A DNA stretch of 64,000 nt from Subtercola boreus. GTDB taxonomy: Bacteria > Actinomycetota > Actinomycetes > Actinomycetales > Microbacteriaceae. Below, piece by piece: positions 37,563 through 48,530 of the stretch. Both the position numbers and the translations under genes were made by a program. The notes beneath the pieces are model-generated. The model had not been told where the DNA came from. It worked only from the letters and a program-made list of their open reading frames with translations, and ran no database searches. Within the stretch, counting starts at the first letter, position 1, and each line of letters begins with the position of its first letter. The stretch covers positions 1-64,000 of the forward strand of contig NZ_NBXD01000016.1 of NCBI RefSeq assembly GCF_003399645.1, in the 5' to 3' direction.

Positions 37563-38393
37563 TCACTGTGTCACGACGAAGTCCCACGGGTCGGTGCGCA
37601 GCTCGCTCACGGTCACGGTGACCCCTGGCAACGCCGCCCGCAGTTGTTCGGCGGCGACGTCGAGCCACAGCCACTCGCTCGCCCAGTGTGACACGTCGAC
37701 GAGCGCCGGACCGCGACCGAGAGCCCCCTGCTCCTTCGCTTCCGACGCGGGATGGTGCCGCAGGTCGGAGGTGATGTAGACGTCGGCGCCCCGTACGCCC
37801 GGTTCCCCGAGCAGCGAGTCGCCGGCTCCCCCGCAGAGGGCGACCCGCGAGACCAGCCGTTCGTAGTGCCCTGCGACCCGGATTCCGGTGGCCGTGGCCG
37901 GCAGCAGTTCGGCGAGCTGCAGGGCGAGGCGACCGAGCGTGATCGGTTCGACGAGGGTGCCGACCCGGCCGATTCCGGTACCGACCACCGCCGACCGGCC
38001 GCGCGCGGCGACGAGGGGAACGGCATCCTGAAGCCCGAGCCGCGAGGCGATGACGGCGCAGACGCCGTTCTCGACGATGTCGGCATTGGTGTGGGCCGCG
38101 ACGAGGGCGCAGCCGCCACGGATGAGACGCGCGAGCAGCGCGCCCTTGTAGGTGCTCTCGGCGACGGTGGTCACTCCGCGGAGGAGGAGAGGGTGGTGCA
38201 CGAGCAGCAGGTCGGCCGACAGGTCGAGCGCTTCGTCGACGGTCTCTGCCACGGCATCGACGGCGAGATGGATGCTCGTGATCTCGGCGTCGGGCGACCC
38301 GCTGACCAGGCCGGGGGCGTCCCACTCCTCGGCATTCTCCAGAGGCCAGAGCTGCTCGATGACGGTATTGACCGTTCGGAGGGTGGAAGTCAC
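37563..38393 (-). CDS. Nif3-like dinuclear-metal protein
   Basis: A 276-residue Nif3/YqfO family protein (the family formerly called GTP cyclohydrolase I type 2); the true substrate is unknown. Metal ligands are in LLLVHHPLLL (about 63-72), AAHTNADI (about 98-105) and the C-terminal VSHWASEW. The GTG start at 38393 follows TAGAGT by 7 nt, so it is probably leaderless. The AGCT-CTC-AGCT palindrome at 38420 overlaps its -35 position. The zinc-ribbon-family gene follows. Confidence 0.88.
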   Translation of the reverse strand: MTSTLRTVNTVIEQLWPLENAEEWDAPGLVSGSPDAEITSIHLAVDAVAETVDEALDLSADLLLVHHPLLLRGVTTVAESTYKGALLARLIRGGCALVAAHTNADIVENGVCAVIASRLGLQDAVPLVAARGRSAVVGTGIGRVGTLVEPITLGRLALQLAELLPATATGIRVAGHYERLVSRVALCGGAGDSLLGEPGVRGADVYITSDLRHHPASEAKEQGALGRGPALVDVSHWASEWLWLDVAAEQLRAALPGVTVTVSELRTDPWDFVVTQ

Positions 38394-38400
38394 ACTGTCA

Positions 38401-38406
38401 ACTCTA
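38401..38406 (-). promoter_or_regulatory. -10 box of nif3, leaderless arrangement
   Basis: TAGAGT on the minus strand, 7 nt before the GTG at 38393. Confidence 0.55.
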
Positions 38407-38419
38407 CTGGCGACCCGTA

Positions 38420-38440
38420 CTATAAGCTCTCAGCTTCTAT
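38420..38440. promoter_or_regulatory. Second copy of the satD palindrome, over the nif3 -35 region
   Basis: CTATAAGCT-CTC-AGCTTCTAT, with 7 of 9 pairs matched. It shares the AGCT-CTC-AGCT core and the CTAT flank with the perfect palindrome before satD. With a 17-nt spacer the nif3 -35 would fall at 38424-38429, inside it. Confidence 0.6.
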
Positions 38441-38447
38441 GACGGGA

Positions 38448-38468
38448 ATATCAGCTCCGGGCTGATAT
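38448..38468. terminator. Stem-loop at the end of the satD operon
   Basis: ATATCAGC (38448-38455) pairs perfectly with GCTGATAT (38461-38468) around a 5-nt loop. It overlaps the stop codon of the membrane-protein gene. It may be a terminator or a regulator site. Confidence 0.4.
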
Positions 38469-39224
38469 CGCGAGGAGCACGATCGCTCCCCCGGCGACGG
38501 CCCAGCTGACCAGACTACCCACGAGGAAGTACTCGGCTTTGGTGCCCGAGAGACCATCTCCTGAGCCGGCGTCGTTCGCGATCTCGGGAAAGCGCACAAT
38601 TCCCTTCGCTGCCACGAGTGCGGCGACGATCGGGTAGTACCCCGCCAACACCATGCCCACGATGAGCAACCGCTCGAGCGGCCCGATGAGGCGGCCGCCC
38701 TTCAGATCGGCGTGGGTGCGGCCTCCGTCGACTGTCGGTCGGCCCGCGCTACCGCCGGCGCCGACCCGCAGGGTGGTGCGTACCAGGATGTTTGCGCTCT
38801 CGCAGAGAAAGAGCAGCACTCCGAAGCCCAGGGCCAGTGCCGCAAGCGGAACCTCCCGCAGTACGGCCGACGGCGCGTCTGCGTGGCCGTCGACGAGAAA
38901 CCCCTGTGCCGTGACGGCGGTGCGATCGACGAGGAGGAGCAGGATGAGCACGGCGACGAGACCCACGACGGCGCCCCGGCCGCCCAGCCCCGACCGATGC
39001 TCGGCCGAGGTGGTGAACGCGAGCCAGCCGCCCGCGGCGAGCAGTGCCATCAGGGCGAACACGACAGGTACCCCGAGTCCGGTGACAGCGATTGTCGCCA
39101 GTGCGAGCCAGATCACCGCGACAGCGGCCGCCGCAGCCGCCGTCGCGGTGCGGCCCCGGCCGAGCGCCCGGTTGCGGCAGAGGTCGGCGAGACCGATCGC
39201 GGCGAGGAGGAGAGCGGTCAGCAC
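38451..39224 (-). CDS. Membrane protein downstream of SatD
   Basis: A 257-residue protein with about six to seven hydrophobic helices and no recognised family, in the position of the membrane partner often found next to SatD (a SatE-like role is possible by context only). A charged loop of about 30 residues lies between helices 5 and 6. Its start overlaps the satD stop by 7 nt, so translation is coupled. Function unknown. Confidence 0.7.
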   Translation of the reverse strand: MLTALLLAAIGLADLCRNRALGRGRTATAAAAAAVAVIWLALATIAVTGLGVPVVFALMALLAAGGWLAFTTSAEHRSGLGGRGAVVGLVAVLILLLLVDRTAVTAQGFLVDGHADAPSAVLREVPLAALALGFGVLLFLCESANILVRTTLRVGAGGSAGRPTVDGGRTHADLKGGRLIGPLERLLIVGMVLAGYYPIVAALVAAKGIVRFPEIANDAGSGDGLSGTKAEYFLVGSLVSWAVAGGAIVLLAISARS

Positions 39225-39943
39225 GGTGCCTCCGCATCCCGCAAACCCGCATCCCGCACACCCGCATCCCGAAGGTCCGCATCCCGAAGCTCCGCATCCC
39301 GCAGCGACTGGATGCCCGCCTGCAGGGCGGTCACGCCCGAACGCCGGATCGACTGCGACACCGCCGACTGCGAGATCTGCTCAGCCTTGGCCATACTGGC
39401 CTGCGAACGACCGAGCCAGGTGCCGAGCGCGAGGCGCCTCTCGCGCCCGCTCATCTGGCTGACGACGTGGTCGCGGCTGAGCAGGTAGGCGTTCACTGAC
39501 GCCTCGAGCACTGCCGTGCCGGCGGCCGTGCCGGGCTCGGCGTCACGGAACCAGCTCCGGAGGGAGGGCACCCGGGTGTCGGCACGCTGGTGTGCCTCGT
39601 CGATCGCCTCGCGGGCCGACCACCACCCCGGTCCGTCCTGGATGATACCCGTCAGCCCGGTGCCCACTGAGCGGATCTCGCCGCGACCGATGCCGAAACG
39701 GCAGTCGACGGGTTCAGGCATCGAGAGCCTCGCGACCAGCGTCGCCTCGAGCGCGTCGGCCACCGTCGCGTACACCGCCTGGAATTCGTCGCCCACGGTC
39801 GCGGCCAGCGGCTCGACGGGCCGCGTTCGGTCGTTCACTGCGTTCAGTGCCTCCTCGATGCGTACCTGCATCGAACTCCGCTCGGGAATGGCGCGGGAGT
39901 CGACGAGATCGAGAATCACCGCAACTGGTACTCGTTTCACCAT
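39218..39943 (-). CDS. SatD family protein with HTH
   Basis: A 241-residue SatD-family protein. The N-terminal half has the family pattern (VAVILDLVDSRAIPER, then VGDEFQAVY and GIGRGEI). A helix-turn-helix lies at about 185-206 (AKAEQISQSAVSQSIRRSG), so it may bind DNA. The C-terminus ends with five LRDAx pentapeptides (about 214-238) encoded by a 15-bp tandem repeat. The ATG at 39943 lies 6 nt after a TATGGT -10 box. A perfect palindrome covers the -35 region. SatD function is not established. Confidence 0.8.
   Translation of the reverse strand: MVKRVPVAVILDLVDSRAIPERSSMQVRIEEALNAVNDRTRPVEPLAATVGDEFQAVYATVADALEATLVARLSMPEPVDCRFGIGRGEIRSVGTGLTGIIQDGPGWWSAREAIDEAHQRADTRVPSLRSWFRDAEPGTAAGTAVLEASVNAYLLSRDHVVSQMSGRERRLALGTWLGRSQASMAKAEQISQSAVSQSIRRSGVTALQAGIQSLRDAELRDADLRDAGVRDAGLRDAEAPC
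39231..39305. repeat. Five 15-bp tandem repeats at the satD 3' end
   Basis: Units of the form [TC]CCGCATCCCGMARV run at 39231, 39246, 39261, 39276 and 39291 and encode LRDAx on the minus strand. The array ends just upstream of the start of the overlapping membrane-protein gene. Confidence 0.9.
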
Positions 39944-39949
39944 GACTTA

Positions 39950-39955
39950 ACCATA
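39950..39955 (-). promoter_or_regulatory. -10 box of satD, leaderless arrangement
   Basis: TATGGT on the minus strand, 6 nt before the ATG at 39943. Confidence 0.5.
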
Positions 39956-39972
39956 CTGCTTATATTCACTGA

Positions 39973-39993
39973 CTATTAGCTCTCAGCTAATAG
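39973..39993. promoter_or_regulatory. Perfect palindrome upstream of satD
   Basis: CTATTAGCT-CTC-AGCTAATAG, 9-bp perfect arms with a CTC centre. With a 17-nt spacer from the satD -10 box its left end falls on the -35 position. It also covers the stop codon of the upstream methyltransferase gene. Confidence 0.7.
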
Positions 39994-41188
39994 TTTTCGA
40001 GTCCGGCCGATGAGACACGGTCACAGTGAACTTGGCACTCTGACCGATGACCAGAGTGGCCCCGACGAGCCGCCGCAGGTCGGCCTGGTAGGCGAGGTGC
40101 GAGTTGAAGACCGTCAACAGCCGGCCGCCCGGGGCGAGCACCCGTCCCGCCTCCCGGAACAGCTCGAGCGCCACGCCCGTGTGCACTGAACTGTCGACAT
40201 GGAAGGGTGGATTGCACACGATGAGGTCGGCCGAGCCGTCGGGCTGCGCCGTGAGACCGTTGTCGCGCACGACCGAGACGCGCGAGTCGAGCCCGTTCGC
40301 CCGCACCGTGGCGAGCGCCGAAGCGCACGCCGCAGCGGACTGGTCGGTGGCGATGACACGCAACTGCGGAAAGCGGATCGCCAGCACCGCCGCGATGACC
40401 CCGGTACCGCAGCCGAGGTCGATGGCGACGGGCGAAGCCGCAGGCGGCACCACCGCTTCGAGGAACTCCAGAACGAACCGTGTGCCGATGTCGAGCCCGG
40501 TACCGGCGAAGACGCCACCGTGTGCGGCGATCGAGATTCCCAACTCGTCGTTCACCGCGACCCTGGGGTAGGGCCGGGCATCCGGAGCAGAAGCCTCAGA
40601 GCCAGCCACAGAGCCAGCCACAGAGCCAGCCACAGCGCCAGCCACAGCGCGCGGAACCCGGGCGACCAGAACCCGGGACTTCTGCCGCGCGAGGGACGCG
40701 CGTACGTCACCGAACGACTCACCGAGCGTGTCGTTCATGGCACGCGAGAGGTGCTTGATGCGGCCGCCACCGAAGACGGCCACATCGGGGTGAGCGAACC
40801 GGGCCACCGCATCGGCGATCTCGTCGAGCTCCGCCAGCGCCCGCGGCAGCTGCAGAAGCACGACCCGCGCATCTGCCAGCAGCTCTTCGTCGAGTGGCAG
40901 TGAACGGTAGACGCCTCTCAGCCCGAGCCGCGCCGCGTTCGCTCGGAGGGCCTGCTCGCCGACCAGTCTGTCCTGGTGCACCCGGATGCCCGCCAGCCCG
41001 AAGGCGTCGGCGGCGCCCAGCGTGAGCGCTCCGTACCGGTCACCGATCACCACCACGGAACCGGCCTCTGCCCCGAGAAGCGACGGCGCTGCCTCGTCGA
41101 GGATGAGCCGGTCGGTGGCATCGCTCGCGAACAGGTTCGGCGCCTCGACATCCGGCGTGCGCCGCAGCGTCTCGAGCAGTTCGTACAT
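39983..41188 (-). CDS. RsmC/RlmG-like class I methyltransferase
   Basis: A 401-residue protein with an inactive-looking N-terminal methyltransferase-like domain (about 1-190) and a catalytic C-terminal domain (about 230-400), the layout of the ribosomal RNA guanine-N2 methyltransferases RsmC and RlmG. SAM-binding DLGCGTGVIAAVLA and the N-[PP]-x-[FY] motif CNPPFHVDS are present. The linker has a short Ala-Gly-Val repeat encoded by 12-bp tandem units. The ATG at 41188 lies 6 nt after GAGACT on the minus strand. It is divergent from the DUF418-like gene. Confidence 0.8.
   Translation of the reverse strand: MYELLETLRRTPDVEAPNLFASDATDRLILDEAAPSLLGAEAGSVVVIGDRYGALTLGAADAFGLAGIRVHQDRLVGEQALRANAARLGLRGVYRSLPLDEELLADARVVLLQLPRALAELDEIADAVARFAHPDVAVFGGGRIKHLSRAMNDTLGESFGDVRASLARQKSRVLVARVPRAVAGAVAGSVAGSVAGSEASAPDARPYPRVAVNDELGISIAAHGGVFAGTGLDIGTRFVLEFLEAVVPPAASPVAIDLGCGTGVIAAVLAIRFPQLRVIATDQSAAACASALATVRANGLDSRVSVVRDNGLTAQPDGSADLIVCNPPFHVDSSVHTGVALELFREAGRVLAPGGRLLTVFNSHLAYQADLRRLVGATLVIGQSAKFTVTVSHRPDSKTIS
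40600..40650. repeat. 12-bp tandem units in the methyltransferase linker
   Basis: About four copies of CCAGCCACAGAG-type 12-mers, encoding AVAGAVAGSVAGSVAG. A simple coding microsatellite. Confidence 0.8.
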
Positions 41189-41194
41189 CGCACC

Positions 41195-41200
41195 AGTCTC
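41195..41200 (-). promoter_or_regulatory. -10 box of the methyltransferase gene, leaderless arrangement
   Basis: GAGACT on the minus strand, 6 nt before the ATG at 41188. Confidence 0.4.
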
Positions 41201-41304
41201 CCGCACACCGCCGACACCGGGGCACAGCCGACACCCGCGCCCCGTCGATATCGTCAGCCCCCCGGATGACGACGAGCCACCGCACACCCCCCGTCACCGC
41301 GGGC

Positions 41305-41310
41305 TATCAT
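41305..41310 (+). promoter_or_regulatory. -10 box of the DUF418-like gene, leaderless arrangement
   Basis: TATCAT ends 6 nt before the ATG at 41317. Confidence 0.5.
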
Positions 41311-41316
41311 CGGGAC

Positions 41317-42381
41317 ATGACCGCCGGGGGCACGACGACAGCCGGGATCCGCCTCACGGGGCTCGACGTCGCCCGCGGCATCGCCGTTCTCGGCATGTTC
41401 GTCGCCCACACCTGGCCGGCCTCCGACAGTGCATTCTCGGAACTCCTCACGACCGTGGCGGGCGGGGAACGCCCGCGCACACTCTTCGCGGTGGTCGGCG
41501 GTATCTCCCTCGCCCTCTTCGTGCAGAGTCTCGGGCGGCGTGCCGACTTCGACACCCGGCGCATCCGGCAGACCGTGGCGGTGCGGGGCGTCGCCCTCGT
41601 CGCCCTCGGACTCTTCCTCCAGACGATGTACAGCGGCGTCTCCGTCGTACTCGACACCTGGGGTCTGCTCTTCCTCGTCTTCGTCCCGCTGCTGAAAGCC
41701 CCGACCCGGTGGCTGGTGGGAGGCGCACTCATCGCACTGCCGGTGGGCGTCGCCCTGCAACTGGCGAGCGCACGGTGGACGCCGCGGCTCACTCCCCAGG
41801 GCAGCCTGTTCACGCAGCCACTCGACTGGTTCGTGTCGGGCAGCTATCCCCTACTCATCTGGGTCGCCTTCCTCGCGGTCGGCTTCGTGCTGGCCCGCCT
41901 CGACATCACCCGCAGGCAGACGCAGCTCTGGATGCTCGGCGGCGGCCTCGCGATCGCCGTGCTCGCGAACCTGCTGCAGTGGTTCGCGCTTTCTCCCGAG
42001 ACCTTCGCCGGCGAGGTGGCGCTGCACGCCTCGGCGGCGGCCGTCGCGGTGGCAGTGGTCTCAGCGCTCAGCCTGGTGACGACGAGCAGGGCCGTGTCGA
42101 TCATCCTGTACCCGCTTGCGGCGGTGGGGATGATGCCCCTGACGATCTACACCGGCCACGTGCTCGCTCTGGCGTTGCGGTACTGGATCGACCCAGCCCA
42201 ACCGCGCATGAGCGAGACCCTCTGGGTGGTGCTCACCATTACGAGCCTAGTGCTGGCGACGCTGTGGCGGAGGTTCCTCGGGCAGGGACCGCTCGAGCGG
42301 GTGTTGCGAACCGTGGACGGCAGCGCGCCACCCACACGCCCCGTTCAAACGAGCCGCAGAACCTCCCGAGCGAGGGCCTAG
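41317..42381 (+). CDS. DUF418/HGSNAT-like membrane protein
   Basis: A 354-residue integral membrane protein with about ten hydrophobic helices. The N-terminus RLTGLDVARGIAVLGMFVAHTWP matches the start of the DUF418 / heparan-glucosaminide acetyltransferase-like families, which move acyl groups across membranes. No substrate can be named. The ATG follows a -10 box directly (leaderless). It is divergent from the methyltransferase gene and ends near the beta-helix gene. Confidence 0.8.
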   Translation: MTAGGTTTAGIRLTGLDVARGIAVLGMFVAHTWPASDSAFSELLTTVAGGERPRTLFAVVGGISLALFVQSLGRRADFDTRRIRQTVAVRGVALVALGLFLQTMYSGVSVVLDTWGLLFLVFVPLLKAPTRWLVGGALIALPVGVALQLASARWTPRLTPQGSLFTQPLDWFVSGSYPLLIWVAFLAVGFVLARLDITRRQTQLWMLGGGLAIAVLANLLQWFALSPETFAGEVALHASAAAVAVAVVSALSLVTTSRAVSIILYPLAAVGMMPLTIYTGHVLALALRYWIDPAQPRMSETLWVVLTITSLVLATLWRRFLGQGPLERVLRTVDGSAPPTRPVQTSRRTSRARA

Positions 42382-42393
42382 CCCTTCGCGGGC

Positions 42394-43719
42394 CTAGCCC
42401 TTCCAGGGAACCGTGGTCACCGGCTTGCCGAACTGGTCGACGGTGTCGACGCCGCTGTTCGCGACCACGTCGTCGAAGGTGGCCGACGAATCATTCGGCA
42501 GGGCCATGAGTTCGACGCGGCTGTCGAGCCCGTCGGGGCCGACCACCACTGCACGCTGGCTGGGGTAACTGCCCTGGCCCATGAACATGGTGCCTCGGCC
42601 GATGAGGGAGTTTCGTGCCGTCTTGATGCCGCCGAGCTGCATGACGCCGACACCGATTCCGTGGGCGCCCTTGTCGCCCGAGGTGACGATGTTGTAGCCG
42701 TTCACGGTGGCGCCCACCCCACCGCTGAGTTCGAGCTGGTAGCCGCCGAGCGCCGAGTTGCCCTCGAGGCGGATTCCGTTGATGTTGAGCTCGGAGACAC
42801 TCGAGGCGGTGTTCGTGGTCGGGATGGCGAGAAAGCCGCGACCGGCCTTGTTGCCCTGGCCGCAGCCGATGATGCGCACGTTGTCGAAGCGGGCGTTCGT
42901 CGGTGCGATGCGCACGCCGCCCGAGATGCAGTTGATGATCTCGGTGTCGCGCACCACGACATCGATGGCGTTGATTCCATCGCAGTCGTAACCCCAGCTA
43001 CCGGCATTGATGATGCGCAGGCCGTCGATCACGTTGGCGTAGGAGTACTCGTCGTTCGCCGCCGTGAAGACCTCCCGCGCAGCGAAGATCCCCGCCTTGC
43101 CCGACCCGGAGATCTCGAGGTCGACGAACCGGCTGTGCAGGAGCGAGCGCGTGTAGATGCCATGGCGCCCCGCGCTGGTGCCGAAGATGCTGAAGTTCTT
43201 CAGCGTGACCCGGGCCTTGTTGTTGGCGCCGGGCCCGGTGCTGGTGCCGGTCTTGCCCTTCACCACGAACGCATCCCCGGTCGAACCGGAGATCTGACGG
43301 AGCCGCGTGACACCACGCCCATAGCCCTCCACGATGACCTCGGGGAAGCCGTAGGGCACGCCGGAACCCACCTGGCGGGCGATGGCGGGGTCGTCGTAGT
43401 TGAACCCGGTGCTCCGCACCCGGATGTCGCCGGGCGGCAGGTACCCGTGGCCGCCGGTCTTCATGAGGGCCAGGAAGAAGGCGTTCATGGCGACGGTGTG
43501 GTCGGCGTCACCGGATTTGAAGCCGAACTGTTCGGGGTAGTAGACCCGCGATTGGTCACCGACGACGGTGGCCGCCTCGGCGCTCGACGGCTGCGAGAGT
43601 ACCGGTGACACCGCTGCTCCGACCCCTGCCGTCGCGGCGGCCGCGAGCAGGATGTTGCGGCGGCTGATACCGTTCGCCGCCGGTGTCGATCCGCTGTCTT
43701 CTGGCCCGGCCTGAAGCAT
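42394..43719 (-). CDS. Tat-exported beta-helix protein
   Basis: A 441-residue protein. The start is the ATG at 43719 after GGGGGAGAA; the frame is open upstream through the tRNA. A Tat signal peptide is present (ISRRNILLAAAATAG, about 16-30). The mature part fits a right-handed parallel beta-helix: repeated short strands with Gly/Asn turns (LKNFSIFGTSAGRHGIY, VVVRDTEIINCISGGVRI), of the pectate lyase/GH28-like type. Catalytic residues of a known enzyme family could not be pinpointed. It is probably a polysaccharide-active or surface protein; function unknown. Confidence 0.7.
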   Translation of the reverse strand: MLQAGPEDSGSTPAANGISRRNILLAAAATAGVGAAVSPVLSQPSSAEAATVVGDQSRVYYPEQFGFKSGDADHTVAMNAFFLALMKTGGHGYLPPGDIRVRSTGFNYDDPAIARQVGSGVPYGFPEVIVEGYGRGVTRLRQISGSTGDAFVVKGKTGTSTGPGANNKARVTLKNFSIFGTSAGRHGIYTRSLLHSRFVDLEISGSGKAGIFAAREVFTAANDEYSYANVIDGLRIINAGSWGYDCDGINAIDVVVRDTEIINCISGGVRIAPTNARFDNVRIIGCGQGNKAGRGFLAIPTTNTASSVSELNINGIRLEGNSALGGYQLELSGGVGATVNGYNIVTSGDKGAHGIGVGVMQLGGIKTARNSLIGRGTMFMGQGSYPSQRAVVVGPDGLDSRVELMALPNDSSATFDDVVANSGVDTVDQFGKPVTTVPWKG

Positions 43720-43748
43720 GATGGTTCTCCCCCGAATCGTCACTGCTG

Positions 43749-43821
43749 TGGGCCCTACCGGGATCGAACCGATGACATCCACGGTGTAAACGTGGCGCTC
43801 TACCAGCTGAGCTAAAGGCCC
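43749..43821 (-). tRNA. tRNA-Val (UAC)
   Basis: The minus-strand cloverleaf has acceptor GGGCCTT paired with AGGGCCC, D arm, anticodon stem CCACG/CGTGG with loop TTTACAC (anticodon TAC) and T arm GGTTCGATCC. The 3' CCA is not encoded. It lies between the beta-helix and peroxiredoxin genes. Confidence 0.92.
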
Positions 43822-43845
43822 TGGTTATAAAAACCCTAACAGGAG

Positions 43846-44319
43846 CTACACGCGCGCGGGCTCGAGCTCCTCCAGTGCGGCGCGGTAGGCCTCGATGGAG
43901 CGTGGTTCGCCCGGCGCGGTGATGAAGCTGGCACGGATGATGCCGTGGGTGTCGATGACGAAGGTGGCCCGGTTGGAGAAACCCTTGCCCTCCAGGAACA
44001 CGCCGTACTCCTTCGCAACCTCGCCGTGCGGCCAGAAGTCGGCGAGGAGGTTGAAGTCGAAGCCCTTCTCCTCGCTCCAGGCGCGGAGGGCAGACTTTGA
44101 GTCGACCGAGATGCCGAGCAGTTCGATGCTGTTGTCGCGGAACAGGGCGATGTTGTCTTCGAGGGCGCAGAACTCGCTGGTGCAGACGCCCGAGAAGGCG
44201 AGGGGGTAGAAGACGAGCACGACCGGCTTGACGCCGCGGAACTGGCTCAGACGCACCTTCTCGCCGAACTGGTTCGACAGTTCGAAGTCGGGGGCGAACG
44301 TGTCGTTTTCGAGTGCCAT
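43846..44319 (-). CDS. Peroxiredoxin (AhpE/Bcp-like)
   Basis: A 157-residue thiol peroxidase of the AhpE/Bcp group that reduces peroxides. The peroxidatic cysteine is Cys46 in FYPLAFSGVC, and a second cysteine at Cys51 has the 5-residue spacing of Bcp-type resolving cysteines, so it may be an atypical 2-Cys enzyme rather than the 1-Cys AhpE. VIDTHGIIRASF and the catalytic region fit the family. The RBS is GGAAGGA with the ATG at 44319. It is divergent from aceE. Confidence 0.88.
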   Translation of the reverse strand: MALENDTFAPDFELSNQFGEKVRLSQFRGVKPVVLVFYPLAFSGVCTSEFCALEDNIALFRDNSIELLGISVDSKSALRAWSEEKGFDFNLLADFWPHGEVAKEYGVFLEGKGFSNRATFVIDTHGIIRASFITAPGEPRSIEAYRAALEELEPARV

Positions 44320-44467
44320 GACAGGCGATCCTTCCGGTGACAGGTACCTTGCCCGCCAGACCCAAGCTCGAAGTCTAATCCCTTAGGCTTGTCGAGGCTC
44401 AGGAATCCGTGAACCGGAACCCCGGCTGTGTGAATGATCTCTACAACAAAGAAGAGAGAGGTTGACG
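44320..44467. other. Intergenic region between peroxiredoxin and aceE
   Basis: A 148-nt divergent gap. It holds the ribosome sites and possible promoters of both genes, such as a TAGGCT near 44385. No gene or strong structure was seen. Confidence 0.35.
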
Positions 44468-47194
<2,727 letters not shown>

Positions 47195-47247
47195 GCGGCC
47201 AGGAGGCCGCCCCCGCGGCTGCACCGCACACACCGCCAACATCGAAG

Positions 47248-48450
47248 ATGGCCCGCACAAAAGAACAGACGCTCGCCTGGCTCCGCACGGTGTCGGGCGA
47301 GTTGTCGACCGCGACGATCAAGAAACTCGACGAGACGCTTCCCTGGTACGGCGACATGCCGCCGGGGAGGCGCTCCGCCGTCGGACTGGTCGCGCAGGCC
47401 GGTATCAAGTCGTTCATCACCTGGTACGACGACCCCACCACGACCACCTGGATCGCCTCCGACGTCTTCGGTGCGGCTCCCCGGGAACTGCTGCGCTCGG
47501 TGAGCCTGCAGCAGACGCTCCAGCTCATCCGCGTCGTGGTCGAGGTCGTCGAAGAGCGCATCAAAGGCGACCAGTCCCTCCGCGAGGCGATCCTGCTCTA
47601 CTCGCGGGAGATCGCCTTCGCGTCGGCCGACGTCTACGCCCGTGCCGCCGAGGCACGCGGCCTCTGGGATGCGCGGCTCGAGGCGCTCGTCGTCGATTCC
47701 ATCCTCTCGGGTGAGTACGACGACGAGCTCCCGAGTCGCATTGCCGCCCTCGGCTGGCACGGCCACGGCGCGGTCAGCGTGCTGGTCGGCACGACGCCGC
47801 GGATGCTCGACGTCGACCAGCTGCGCAGAACCTCACGCCACCTGGCGGCCGACGTTCTGATTGGCGTGCAGGGCGGCCGGCTGGTGCTCGTCATCGGTCG
47901 TTCCCAACCCGCGGTCGGAGCGGCCGACGAACCCCTCCCGGGTGCTGCCGTCGAACCCACGCTCTCGTTCATGGAGATCGCCAAGGCGCTGGAGCCCGGC
48001 TTCGGGCCCGGCCACCTTGTTCTCGGACACGAGGTGCCGAGCTTGGTCGACGCATCCCGCAGCGCCAAGGCGGCCCTGGCCGGCTTCGCGGTCGCCAAGT
48101 CGTGGCGGAACGCCCCACGGCCGGTGTATGCCGACGATCTGCTACCCGAACGCGCCCTCGCCGGCGACCCGCTCGCCCGGTCGACGCTGGTCAACCGGGT
48201 GTACCGTCCGCTGCAGGACCAGAGCCCCGAACTCATGACCACACTGTGGTGCTACCTCGACAACGGGCGGTCGCTGGAGGGCACAGCCCGGGAACTCTTC
48301 GTGCACCCCAACACCGTGCGCTACCGACTCAAGCGGGTCTCCCACGTGATCGGCTGGGATGCGACCGGCGCCCGTGAAGCCCTCATCCTGCAATCGGCGC
48401 TCATTCTCGGGTCGATGAACGAACCTGACCCGGCCGTGCGTCGTCGTTAG
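47248..48450 (+). CDS. fasR: PucR-like regulator, probable FasR
   Basis: A 400-residue regulator with the PucR-family C-terminal helix-turn-helix (GTARELFVHPNTVRYRLKRV, about 338-357). The N-terminal part is conserved in the FasR group that activates the adjacent fabD-fabH-acpP-fabF genes in Streptomyces. The ATG at 47248 is chosen because the upstream frame is rich in Arg and lacks support. Gene order (FasR, fabD, fabH, acpP, fabF) matches the known FasR locus. Confidence 0.85.
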   Translation: MARTKEQTLAWLRTVSGELSTATIKKLDETLPWYGDMPPGRRSAVGLVAQAGIKSFITWYDDPTTTTWIASDVFGAAPRELLRSVSLQQTLQLIRVVVEVVEERIKGDQSLREAILLYSREIAFASADVYARAAEARGLWDARLEALVVDSILSGEYDDELPSRIAALGWHGHGAVSVLVGTTPRMLDVDQLRRTSRHLAADVLIGVQGGRLVLVIGRSQPAVGAADEPLPGAAVEPTLSFMEIAKALEPGFGPGHLVLGHEVPSLVDASRSAKAALAGFAVAKSWRNAPRPVYADDLLPERALAGDPLARSTLVNRVYRPLQDQSPELMTTLWCYLDNGRSLEGTARELFVHPNTVRYRLKRVSHVIGWDATGAREALILQSALILGSMNEPDPAVRRR

Positions 48451-48530
48451 AGGCATTCGCCAATACTTTCCCCCATCTTTGTGCGCTTTTCGACACCGAC
48501 TCCTTCCCAACCCTTGAAAGACTGAACTCC
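48451..48530 (+). promoter_or_regulatory. fabD upstream region
   Basis: An 80-nt AT-richer gap between fasR and fabD. By analogy with Streptomyces, a FasR target should lie here. No clear operator was identified. Confidence 0.35.
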
